The translations under genes and the position numbers were made by a program. The notes under the pieces are model-generated. The model was not told the DNA's origin. It worked only from the letters and a program-made list of their open reading frames with translations, and searched no databases. From Pseudomonas sp. 102515 (GTDB lineage Bacteria > Pseudomonadota > Gammaproteobacteria > Pseudomonadales > Pseudomonadaceae): DNA of 64,000 nt. The stretch lies in contig NZ_JAVHTY010000001.1 of the NCBI RefSeq assembly GCF_031085165.1, positions 1,054,001-1,118,000 of the forward strand, written 5' to 3'. Each line of letters starts with the position of its first letter. Position 1 is the stretch's first letter. This document shows, in pieces, positions 17,872 through 26,091 of the stretch.

Positions 17872-18624
17872 TTACTGGGCGGTGTAGCCGCCGTCCACCA
17901 GCACCTCGGCACCAGTGATGAAGCTCGCCGCGGGCGAGACGAGGAAGGCGATGACCTCGGCCACCTCCTCCGGTTGGCCGATGCGGCCGAGTGGATGCGC
18001 CGGGCCATAGCTGCGCAGCAGGGCCCGGCCGTCGTCGGCCACGCCGTCCAGGATGTCGGTGTCGATCACCCCGGGCAGCACGGCGTTGGCCCGGATGCCG
18101 TGACGCCCCTGTTCCACCGCCACCACCCGCATGAGCTGGGCGGCGGCGGCCTTGGAGGCGGCATAGGCGGCCTGGGTGGCGAAGCCGACCCGCGCCGATA
18201 CCGAGGACACCGCGACCATGGCTCCGCCGCCAGCCTCACGCATCGGCGCCAGGGCCGCCCGGGCGGCAAGAAAGACACCGCGGGCATTGCCCTGCTGAAT
18301 GCGCTCGTAGTCGGCGAGCTCGGTGGCGTCCAGCGCCTGATTGAGGGTGCGACCGGCGTTGGCGACCAGGATGTCGAGGCGACCGAACCGCGCCAGGGCG
18401 GCCGACACCGACTGCTCGGCGAAGGCCTCGTCGGCGACGTCACCGGCCAGCGCCAGGACGTCGTCGTCGGCCAATTGCAGCACCGACTCGGACAGATCGC
18501 TGGCGACGATACAGGCGCCGCGGCTACGCAGCAGTTCGGCGGTGGCGAGGCCGATGCCGCGAGCGGCCCCGGTGACGAGGGCGACCTTGCCGGAAAGATC
18601 GTAGGAGGTGGCGAAAGGGCTCAT
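17872..18624 (-). CDS. Short-chain dehydrogenase/reductase
   Basis: A 250-residue classical [11 protein letters not shown] is near residues 18-25, an aspartate after strand 2 (ASDLSESV) favours NAD(H), NAG lies in LVANAGRT, and the catalytic SSVSARVG...YAASKAA set is complete. The C-terminal [17 protein letters not shown] is the standard family end. It is the first gene of a two-SDR operon, divergent from a LysR gene with a 105-bp intergenic region. The two paralogues differ in predicted cofactor, which may mean successive or opposite reactions. No substrate is assigned. Confidence 0.88.
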   Translation of the reverse strand: MSPFATSYDLSGKVALVTGAARGIGLATAELLRSRGACIVASDLSESVLQLADDDVLALAGDVADEAFAEQSVSAALARFGRLDILVANAGRTLNQALDATELADYERIQQGNARGVFLAARAALAPMREAGGGAMVAVSSVSARVGFATQAAYAASKAAAAQLMRVVAVEQGRHGIRANAVLPGVIDTDILDGVADDGRALLRSYGPAHPLGRIGQPEEVAEVIAFLVSPAASFITGAEVLVDGGYTAQ

Positions 18625-18729
18625 GACAGGCTCCTGCAGGTGGCGATAAGACTTGCCACCACCTTAGCGGGCATCCATTGTCGTGATAACTCACTAGCTT
18701 CTGACTACCGTGGTTAGCAGGACTTACCA

Positions 18730-19632
18730 ATGCAAACGGATCTGAATCTGCTGAAGGTCTTCGTCGTGGTGGCGACGGCCGAGAATTTCCGCGTGGCAGC
18801 GGATCGTCTGGGCGTCAGTCGCTCGGCAGTGAGCCAGGCCATCCGCCGCCTGGAGGACGAGCTGGGCAGTTCGCTGGTCCAGCGCACCACGCGCAGCGTG
18901 CGCCTCACCGAGGCCGGCGAGCACCTGCACCGCCAGGTCGCCGGGCCCCTAGGCGGCCTGCTCGGAGCCCTAGAAGACGCCAGTTCCGCCGGGCCGCCTC
19001 GTGGTCTCCTGCGGGTCGCGGTCACCTCCATCGCCGAACGCTTTCTCGATGGCCCGCTGCTGGCACGCTTCGTCGAGGCCTATCCCGAGGTGACCCTGGA
19101 CATCACCGTCACCGACGAGGAATTCGATATCGTCGAGCGGGGCTTCGATGCCGGGGTACGGCTGGGCGAGGTGATCGAGCAGGACATGGTCGCCATCCCG
19201 GTGACCGGTCCACAGCGCGAAGTGGCGGTGGCGACCCCGGCCTACTTCGCCCGGCATGGCCGGCCTGAGCACCCACGCGACCTGGCGGACCACCGCTGCA
19301 TCGGCTGGCGCCCGGCACCGGAGGTGGCGCCCTGGCGCTGGGAATTCAGCGAGCAGGGTCGCGCCTTCGACGTGGCCGTCGCGCCACGGATCACCACCAA
19401 CGACATGCTGCTGATGGTACGCACCGCGCTGGCCGGTGGCGGCATCACCTTTGGCATGGAGGACACCTTCCGGCCCTATCTGGCGCGCGGCGAACTGGAG
19501 CGGGTGCTGGAGGACTATCTGCCGCCCTTTCCCGGCTTCTACCTCTATTATCCGAACCGCCACAACCTGGCGCCCAAGCTGCGGGCGCTGGTGGAGCATG
19601 TGCGGGGGTATCGGGAGCAGAACGAGGGGTAG
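18730..19632 (+). CDS. LysR-type transcriptional regulator of the SDR pair
   Basis: A 300-residue LysR protein. The N-terminal HTH (LLKVFVVVATAENFRVAADR, then LGVSRSAVSQAIRRLEDELG) is followed by a substrate-binding domain with the CrgA/PecT-type middle segment VTDEEFDIVERGFDAGVRLG. It is transcribed divergently from the two SDR genes across 105 bp, the classic arrangement for a LysR regulator of the facing operon (inference). The effector is unknown. Confidence 0.9.
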   Translation: MQTDLNLLKVFVVVATAENFRVAADRLGVSRSAVSQAIRRLEDELGSSLVQRTTRSVRLTEAGEHLHRQVAGPLGGLLGALEDASSAGPPRGLLRVAVTSIAERFLDGPLLARFVEAYPEVTLDITVTDEEFDIVERGFDAGVRLGEVIEQDMVAIPVTGPQREVAVATPAYFARHGRPEHPRDLADHRCIGWRPAPEVAPWRWEFSEQGRAFDVAVAPRITTNDMLLMVRTALAGGGITFGMEDTFRPYLARGELERVLEDYLPPFPGFYLYYPNRHNLAPKLRALVEHVRGYREQNEG

Positions 19633-19649
19633 CACGAGGTTTGGGGTCG

Positions 19650-19820
19650 CCCTCACCCCCGCCCTATCCCGGAGGGAGAAGGGGCGCACAGAAGGGCCCT
19701 GGCGCGGGGTGGTAAAAGGCGCGGCCTTCTTCCACATGGTCCTGGGTGAGCCCTGTTGGGCTCCCGCCTCGACCCAACCTACAGGACGCGTAGGTTGGGT
19801 TGAGCGCGGCGAAGCCCAAC
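19650..19820. repeat. Composite intergenic repeat, copy 1
   Basis: Three adjoining repeat-like units fill the gap between the LysR and Cof genes. The first is a CTCACCCCC...GGAGGGAGAAGGGG element (19650-19684). The second is a TGGTAAAAGGCGCGGCC...CTTCCAC element (about 19710-19735). The third is a foldable unit with perfect 11-bp arms ACCCAACCTAC / GTAGGTTGGGT (19772-19800) enclosed by GTTGGGCT (19755-19762) and AGCCCAAC (19813-19820). Related sequence occurs near 31.1-31.3 kb. This fits a dispersed REP-like family. Confidence 0.7.
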
Positions 19821-19832
19821 ATCATCCGCGAG

Positions 19833-20654
19833 TCATCCGGTCCCCAGGATCCACCGATCGATGGCCTGGGCCAGGCCATCCTCTTGGTTGCTGGCGGTGA
19901 CCCGGTCGGCTGCCTCCCGCACCGTCGCACCAGCCTGGCCCATGGCGATGGCCAGGCCGGCCTGGCGGAACATGGGGACGTCGTTGCTGCCATCACCGAT
20001 GGCCGCCGTACGCGACACGGGTACGCCCGCGGCCTGGGCCAGCTCGAGCAGGGCGTCGCCCTTGTTGGCCTTAGGGTGGGTGATGTCCAGATAGTAGAGC
20101 TGGGAACGCAACACCGTGGCGCCCTCCCCTAACTGCTCGCCCAACTCGCCTTCCAGGGCTTCGAGGCCTGCGTGATCACTGCCGGCGGCAACGATCTTGT
20201 CGACGCGATCCAGGTAGGGCTCGAAGGACGCCACCACGGTCGGCCCATACCCCAGCGCCCGGGTCTCACGCGGGACGTAGGGGCCCTGTGCATCGCGGGT
20301 CAGCCAGAGGTCGTCGGCGAACAGCCAGACCTCGAAGGCCTCGCGGTCCAGGCGCTCCAGCACCTGACGGGTAACGTTCTCCGCCAGCCGATGGGCGCGG
20401 ATCAGGGTGCCATCCGCTTCCACGAGGTTACCGCCGTTGAACCCGGCCACCGCCTGGTGGATGCCCAGTTGCCGCACCAATGGCAGCAGCGCCCGCGGGG
20501 GGCGGCTGCTGACCAGGGTAATGGCCTTGCCAGCCGCCTGCAGCCGCTCAACGGCGGCGATCACCGCCTCGCTCAGGCACTTGTCGTCACGCACCAGGGT
20601 GCCGTCGATATCCGACACCAGCAGGTCGATGGGGGTCAGATCAGCGGATGCCAT
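19833..20654 (-). CDS. Cof-type HAD-family sugar-phosphate phosphatase
   Basis: A 273-residue haloacid dehalogenase-superfamily hydrolase. Motif I is DIDGTLV near residues 15-21 with the two catalytic aspartates. A type IIB cap domain follows, then lysine K in HPKANKGDAL and motif IV GDGSNDVPMF. Such enzymes dephosphorylate phosphosugars or related metabolites; specificity cannot be read from sequence. It overlaps the 3' end of zwf by 19 bp and is the last gene of the sugar-phosphate operon, so a role in limiting a phosphosugar of that pathway is plausible. Confidence 0.85.
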   Translation of the reverse strand: MASADLTPIDLLVSDIDGTLVRDDKCLSEAVIAAVERLQAAGKAITLVSSRPPRALLPLVRQLGIHQAVAGFNGGNLVEADGTLIRAHRLAENVTRQVLERLDREAFEVWLFADDLWLTRDAQGPYVPRETRALGYGPTVVASFEPYLDRVDKIVAAGSDHAGLEALEGELGEQLGEGATVLRSQLYYLDITHPKANKGDALLELAQAAGVPVSRTAAIGDGSNDVPMFRQAGLAIAMGQAGATVREAADRVTASNQEDGLAQAIDRWILGTG

Positions 20655-22192
20655 GAGCGGCCGTCCTTTTGCAGAAGTTCATCGGCACCGGCGGGACCGG
20701 CACTGCCCGCGGCGTAGCTTTCGACTTCACCGCCCTGCCGCCAGGCGTCGAGGAACGGTTGCACGGCGCGCCAGCCATTCTCGATGTTGTCGGCGCGCTG
20801 GAACAGCGTCTGGTCGCCGATCAGGGAATCGTAGATCAGGGTTTCGTAGCCGGTGGACGGCTGCATCTCGAAGAAGTCGCTGTAGGCGAAGCCCATACGG
20901 ATGTTCTCCAGCTCCACCAGCGGACCTGGGCGCTTGGCGTGGAAGTCGAACCACATGCCCTCATCGGGCTGGATCTGGATGATCAGGTAGTTGGGCCGCA
21001 TCCGGTCGATCTTGGTATCGCGGAACTGGGCGTAGGGCGCGTGCTTGAAGCAGATGGCGATCTCGGTGTCGCGCGCGGTCAGGCGCTTGCCGGTGCGCAG
21101 GTAGAAGGGCACCCCGGCCCAGCGCCAATTGTCGACGAACAGCTTGAGCGCCACATAGGTCTCGGTCTGGCTTTGCGGATCGACTCGCTCTTCCTCGCGA
21201 TAGCCTTTGACGGGCTTGTCATTCATCGTCCCCGCGGCGTACTGGCCACGCACCGAATTGGCCAGGGCCTCTTCGGTGGTCTGGGGCCGGATGGCGCCGA
21301 CCACCTTGGCCTTCTCGTCACGCACCGAGGTGGCATTGAAGGACGCCGGCGGCTCCATGGCGACCATGGCCAGCAGCTGGAACAGGTGGTTGGGCACCAT
21401 ATCCCTCAGGGTGCCGGTCTTCTCGTAGAAATCGCCACGCGACTCCACGCCCACGGTTTCCGCCGCGGTGATCTGCACGTGGTCGATGTAGTGGTTGTTC
21501 CAGAACGACTCGAACAGGGCGTTGGAGAAACGGCTGACCAGGATGTTCTGCACCGTCTCCTTGCCCAGGTAGTGGTCGATCCGATAGATCTGCTCCTCTT
21601 CCATGTTCGCCAGCAGGCGCTGGTTCAGCGCCTGGGCGCTGGCCAGGTCGGCGCCGAAGGGCTTCTCCACCACCAGCCGGCGATAGGCGTCTTCGCGCTC
21701 TTCCAGCAGACCGGCCTTGCCCAGGCGCTCGGCCACATCGCCAAAGAAGCGCGCGGCGGTGGCCAGGTAGAAGACCGCGTTGTCGGTCTCGGCCCGGGCG
21801 ATACGTTCGCCCACCGCCGCATAGGTGGCGTCCTCGAGGAAGTCGCCTTGCAGATAGCGGATGCGACCGCGCAGCTGGCCCCACAGCTCGGCATCCAGTG
21901 CCTCGTCACGGGACTTGCCCTTGGCTTCGGCCTGATCGCGGATGAAGGCCTCCAGCCGGTCGGCAAAGCCCTCGTCGGTGTTGGGGTTATGGTCTACGCC
22001 GATGATCTGGGTACGGTCATCGAGCAGACCGTCACGCAGGAGGTTGTACAGCGAGGGGATCAGCAGTCGCTTGACCAGGTCGCCATTGGCGCCGAAGAGG
22101 AACAGCGTGGCCGGCGGTGCAGTGGGCGCCTTGGTGCAGGAGCGTCGCCCTTGGGAAGCGGTGCTGGGGGTGACGGCAGGAGAATCGGTCAT
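20636..22192 (-). CDS. zwf: Glucose-6-phosphate 1-dehydrogenase
   Basis: Oxidises glucose 6-phosphate to 6-phosphogluconolactone with NAD(P), the entry to both the pentose phosphate and Entner-Doudoroff pathways. The 518-residue protein has the cofactor motif FGANGDLVKRLLIPSLYNL near residues 32-51, EKPFGADL, and the active site RIDHYLGKETVQN near 204-216. The usual GASGDL appears as GANGDL, a change seen in some pseudomonad isoforms (recalled, not checked). The N-terminus is about 25 residues longer than in many homologues. It overlaps the Cof gene and follows gnd by 83 bp. Confidence 0.95.
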   Translation of the reverse strand: MTDSPAVTPSTASQGRRSCTKAPTAPPATLFLFGANGDLVKRLLIPSLYNLLRDGLLDDRTQIIGVDHNPNTDEGFADRLEAFIRDQAEAKGKSRDEALDAELWGQLRGRIRYLQGDFLEDATYAAVGERIARAETDNAVFYLATAARFFGDVAERLGKAGLLEEREDAYRRLVVEKPFGADLASAQALNQRLLANMEEEQIYRIDHYLGKETVQNILVSRFSNALFESFWNNHYIDHVQITAAETVGVESRGDFYEKTGTLRDMVPNHLFQLLAMVAMEPPASFNATSVRDEKAKVVGAIRPQTTEEALANSVRGQYAAGTMNDKPVKGYREEERVDPQSQTETYVALKLFVDNWRWAGVPFYLRTGKRLTARDTEIAICFKHAPYAQFRDTKIDRMRPNYLIIQIQPDEGMWFDFHAKRPGPLVELENIRMGFAYSDFFEMQPSTGYETLIYDSLIGDQTLFQRADNIENGWRAVQPFLDAWRQGGEVESYAAGSAGPAGADELLQKDGRSWHPLI

Positions 22193-22275
22193 GACAGGGC
22201 CTTATCCACGAGGGCGGCTGGTGCCGTCCCCCGGGACGCGGCCCGTGGCCGCTCCACAGGGGAACGGCCAGGGTT

Positions 22276-23253
22276 TTACTGCGGGATTTCGACGTGGCCG
22301 CCGAAGCCGAAGCGCATGGCCGACAAGAGCTTGTCGGCGTAGGTGGCCTGCTGGCGGGAGCGGAAGCGTGCATAGAGGGCGGCGGACAGGACGTTGACCG
22401 GTACCGATTCCTCGATGGCGGCTTCGATGGTCCAGCGACCTTCGCCGCTGTCGGCCACCGAACCGGAGAACTTCTCCAGGGCCACGTCGCCGGCCAGGGC
22501 CTGGGCGGTCAGGTCCAACAGCCAGGAGGACACCACGCTGCCACGGCGCCAGACTTCGGCGATGTCGGCCAGGTCCAGGTCGAAACGCTCGTCTTCCGGT
22601 AGCTTCTCGCTGTTCTTCATCTTGAGGATGTCGAAGCCCTCGGCGTAGGCCTGCATCAGGCCGTATTCGATGCCGTTGTGCACCATCTTGACGAAGTGAC
22701 CCGAGCCGGCCGGACCGGTGAAGATGAAGCCACGCTCGGCACGCTCGTCCGGGGCATTGCGGCCGCGGGTACGTTCGATGCTGCCATAGCCGGGGGCCAG
22801 GGCCTCGAAGATGGGTTCCAGGCGCTCGACGGCCTCGGACTTGCCGCCGATCATCATGCAGTAGCCGCGCTCCAGGCCCCAGACACCACCGGAGGTGCCG
22901 ACGTCGACATAGTCGATGCCCTTCTCGGCCAGGTGCTTGGCACGGCGGATGTCGTCCTTGTAGTAGGTGTTGCCACCATCGATGATGACGTCACCGGGAG
23001 CCAGGCGGTCGGCCAGCTCGGCGATGGTCTGCTCGGTCGGCTCGCCGGCGGGCAGCATGACCCAGATGGCCCGCGGCTGCGCCAGGGCGGCGATGACACC
23101 GTCCAGGCTGTCGGCGGTGGTGGCGCCCTCCTTGCCGAGGCCGGCCACGGTTTCGGCACTGCGGTCATAGACCGCGACTTCATGCCCATGCTTCATCAAA
23201 CGCCGTGCGATGTTGCCGCCCATGCGGCCCAGTCCGATGATTCCCAATTGCAT
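22276..23253 (-). CDS. gnd: 6-phosphogluconate dehydrogenase, decarboxylating (short type)
   Basis: Converts 6-phosphogluconate to ribulose 5-phosphate and CO2. The 325-residue protein has the dinucleotide fold [17 protein letters not shown] at the N-terminus, [30 protein letters not shown], and catalytic lysine about 189 in [13 protein letters not shown]. The length is that of the short, typically NAD-preferring Gnd class (about 300-330) rather than the 470-residue enterobacterial form. It lies between tal-pgi and zwf in the operon. Not every Pseudomonas has gnd (P. aeruginosa lacks it), so its presence opens an oxidative pentose phosphate branch. Confidence 0.94.
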   Translation of the reverse strand: MQLGIIGLGRMGGNIARRLMKHGHEVAVYDRSAETVAGLGKEGATTADSLDGVIAALAQPRAIWVMLPAGEPTEQTIAELADRLAPGDVIIDGGNTYYKDDIRRAKHLAEKGIDYVDVGTSGGVWGLERGYCMMIGGKSEAVERLEPIFEALAPGYGSIERTRGRNAPDERAERGFIFTGPAGSGHFVKMVHNGIEYGLMQAYAEGFDILKMKNSEKLPEDERFDLDLADIAEVWRRGSVVSSWLLDLTAQALAGDVALEKFSGSVADSGEGRWTIEAAIEESVPVNVLSAALYARFRSRQQATYADKLLSAMRFGFGGHVEIPQ

Positions 23254-23271
23254 GCTGATGACTCCTTGAGG

Positions 23272-26091
23272 TCAGGCGACCGCCGCCTCGACCAGTTCGA
23301 CGATTTGTTGCAGGCCGGCGTCGATGTCGCCGCCCTTGATATGCACGCGCAGGTAGCGCCGTCCCCGTTCGGCCAGCACCTCGAGGTCGCCCTTGGCCTG
23401 GGCGGCCTCGACGACTCCAAAGCTCAGACTCCGCCCTGGAATCTCCAGGTCGTTCTGGGCATCGGCGGTAATCTGGATGAACACACCCGAGTTGGGACCG
23501 CCCTTGTAGGCCTGCCCCGTGGAGTGCAAAAAGCGGGGGCCGAAGCCGCCGACGGTCGCTACGCGCTTGCTGTCGCGAATGCTATCACGCATGGCGCCCA
23601 AGGCCTCCTCGTGCACGGCATTGCGCTCGAGATAGGCCAGTACCGCCAGGTAGTCGCCGGGCTGCAGGCGTGCCAGGTGCGCCTTGATCGCCGCGCGGGC
23701 GGTGTCCTGCCCTTGCAGGTCGGCATCGCCGAACAGGGTCAGGGTGCCCTCCTCCAGTAACGGCTCGTCGCCGGCCAGACGCCCCTCGCGCTCATAACCC
23801 TCGGTGAGCGCCCGGGTCTTGACCTTGCTGGCCTCCACGTCGGGCTGATCGAAGGGATTGATGCCGATGACGGCGCCGGCCACTTCGGTGGCCATCTCCC
23901 AGCGGAAGAACTCCTGACCGATCAGCTCGGCACGGGCGAGGCGGATATCCACCACCGGATGTCCGACCGCGGCCAAGGCCTGGAGACGACTGTCACGTTC
24001 GGCGTCTTCCTCGCCGGCCAGCACCAGGCTGACGAACACCCGATCCGTACCATAGACGTCTGGACTGCCAAGCGGCTCCAGGTCCACCGGGATGATGCCC
24101 TTGCCCTGCTTGCCGGTGCTTTCGGCCAGCAACTGCTCCAGCCAGGCGCCCAGGCTGGCGACGCCAGGCGAGGCGATCAGGGTAACCTTGTCACGTCCGG
24201 CGCGCACCGCTTCGCCGAGGACCACGCCCAGGCGGATGCCGGGATTGATGGCAGGTGGCGCACTGGGGCTGCAAGCCAGCACCATGGGCTGGGTCACCTG
24301 GAAGAAGTCGGCCACCGAATGCCCGAGCAGCGCCAGGGGTACCATGCCGAATACCGACAGCACCGAGTAGCGCCCGCCGATATGGGGATCGCCCTGGAAG
24401 ATGGCACGGTAGCCCTCGGCCATTGCACTGGCTTCGAGCTTGGAGCCGGGATCGGTGATGGCGACGAACCGTCGCCGTGCCGCTTCCGCACCTAGCGCCT
24501 GCTCGACCGCCTTGTGGAAGTAGGCCCGCAGGATTTCCGGCTCCAGGGTCGAGCCGGATTTGCTCGAAACCAGGAACAACGTCTTGTGCAGGTCCACCTG
24601 CTCCTCCAACGCGGCGATCTGCGCCGGGTCGGTGGAATCCAGCACCTTGAGGTCGAGTCCGCCCGCGGCGGTACCCAAGGTATTGGCCAGTACCTCCGGC
24701 CCCAGGCTCGAACCGCCCATGCCCAGTAGCACCACGGTATCCAGGCCTTCTTTGCGAACGGCGTCGGTCAAGGCCCCCAGGGCGGCGGGATCGGCCTGAC
24801 GCCCCTGGGCGGCCGCCAGCCACCCGACCCATTGGTCTTCGTCGCGTCCCGTCCAGAGCGAGGCGTCGCCTTGCCACAGCCGACGCGACCAGCCTTCACG
24901 CCGCGCTTCGTCGAGGCGGGCCTCGACGGCTTCATTCAGATCTTGCGGCAAACGATAGTCCACGGCATTCAGGCGCTCGCCGAGAAAATCGAGGCGCTTC
25001 TGCCCTACCGCGCCCAACAGGGCATCGGCGGCGTCCTCGAATTGCCGGGCGCCGTCCTTGACCAGCCGCTTGGCCACGCCATCGAGATCCAGGCCGAACC
25101 GGGCAGTCGCATCGACCACGTGCTGCGCGGCTTCGATGTCGGTGCTCAGCATGGGGGCTGCAGTGCCATGGTCGCGGAAGGCGTCCATGGTCTTGGGCGG
25201 CATGGTGTTGACGGTGTCCGGACCGATCAACTGGTCGACATAGAGGGTATCGGGATAGGCCGGATCCTTGGAGCCGGTGGAGGCCCACAGCAGACGCTGC
25301 GGATGAGCCCCCTTGGCTTCCAGCACCTTCCAGCGTGGCGACTGGATCAGGCGCAGGTAATCCTGATAGGCCAGCTTGGCATTGGCGATGGCGACCTTGC
25401 CACGCAACTCGGCCAATTCGCTGTCGCTGCCCTTGCGCTCGTCGATCAGCTTGTCCAGCACACCATCGACCCGACTGATGAAGAAGCTGGCGACACTGGC
25501 GAGCCGGCTGATGTCCTGGCCCTGGTGCAGCCGCGCTTCCAGACCCGAGATATAGGCCTCCGCTACCGCCATGTAGGCATTGCGATCGAACAGCAGGGTC
25601 ACGTTGACGTTGATCCCCTCCTCGATCAATTTGCGGATGGCCACCGCCCCCTCGGGCGTACCGGGCACCTTGACCATGAGGTTGGGCCGATCCACCGCCT
25701 GCCAGAGGCGCCGCGCCTCCTCCAGGGTAGCGCGGGTATCCAGCGCCAGATAGGGCGAGACTTCCAGGCTCACGTAGCCATCGCGCCCTTCGAGCCGGTC
25801 ATAGACCGGCCGCAGGATGTCGGCTGCCTGCTGAATGTCCTCGATGGCCAGATGCTCGTAGACGTCCACCGGCTCGGCATCGGCCTTTTCCAGAAAGGTC
25901 TTGAGGCTGGCGTCGTAGTCACTGCCGTGGCCCATGGCTTTCTCGAAGATCGACGGGTTGGAGGTGACGCCGGTGAGGCCGTCACGCTCGATCAGCTTTT
26001 GCAGCTCACCCTTGGCGAGGAACTCGCGGCTGACGAAATCGAGCCAGACCGCCTGGCCCTGCTCCGTCAGCTGTTTGAGTGGATTGCTCAT
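23272..26091 (-). CDS. tal-pgi: Bifunctional transaldolase / glucose-6-phosphate isomerase
   Basis: A 939-residue fusion. Residues 1 to about 370 are a transaldolase (MSNPLKQLTEQGQAVWLDF; Schiff-base lysine 141 in LMVKVPGTPEG). Residues from about 400 to 939 are a phosphoglucose isomerase with GMGGSSLGPEV and VSSKSGSTLEPE near 510, and the C-terminal domain has the usual SIS fold. It would interconvert sedoheptulose/erythrose phosphates and glucose-6-/fructose-6-phosphate in one polypeptide. The start at 26091 overlaps the tkt stop as ATGA; 52 extra upstream codons lie inside tkt and are discarded. Such fusions are known in acetic acid bacteria and some others. Confidence 0.93.
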   Translation of the reverse strand: MSNPLKQLTEQGQAVWLDFVSREFLAKGELQKLIERDGLTGVTSNPSIFEKAMGHGSDYDASLKTFLEKADAEPVDVYEHLAIEDIQQAADILRPVYDRLEGRDGYVSLEVSPYLALDTRATLEEARRLWQAVDRPNLMVKVPGTPEGAVAIRKLIEEGINVNVTLLFDRNAYMAVAEAYISGLEARLHQGQDISRLASVASFFISRVDGVLDKLIDERKGSDSELAELRGKVAIANAKLAYQDYLRLIQSPRWKVLEAKGAHPQRLLWASTGSKDPAYPDTLYVDQLIGPDTVNTMPPKTMDAFRDHGTAAPMLSTDIEAAQHVVDATARFGLDLDGVAKRLVKDGARQFEDAADALLGAVGQKRLDFLGERLNAVDYRLPQDLNEAVEARLDEARREGWSRRLWQGDASLWTGRDEDQWVGWLAAAQGRQADPAALGALTDAVRKEGLDTVVLLGMGGSSLGPEVLANTLGTAAGGLDLKVLDSTDPAQIAALEEQVDLHKTLFLVSSKSGSTLEPEILRAYFHKAVEQALGAEAARRRFVAITDPGSKLEASAMAEGYRAIFQGDPHIGGRYSVLSVFGMVPLALLGHSVADFFQVTQPMVLACSPSAPPAINPGIRLGVVLGEAVRAGRDKVTLIASPGVASLGAWLEQLLAESTGKQGKGIIPVDLEPLGSPDVYGTDRVFVSLVLAGEEDAERDSRLQALAAVGHPVVDIRLARAELIGQEFFRWEMATEVAGAVIGINPFDQPDVEASKVKTRALTEGYEREGRLAGDEPLLEEGTLTLFGDADLQGQDTARAAIKAHLARLQPGDYLAVLAYLERNAVHEEALGAMRDSIRDSKRVATVGGFGPRFLHSTGQAYKGGPNSGVFIQITADAQNDLEIPGRSLSFGVVEAAQAKGDLEVLAERGRRYLRVHIKGGDIDAGLQQIVELVEAAVA

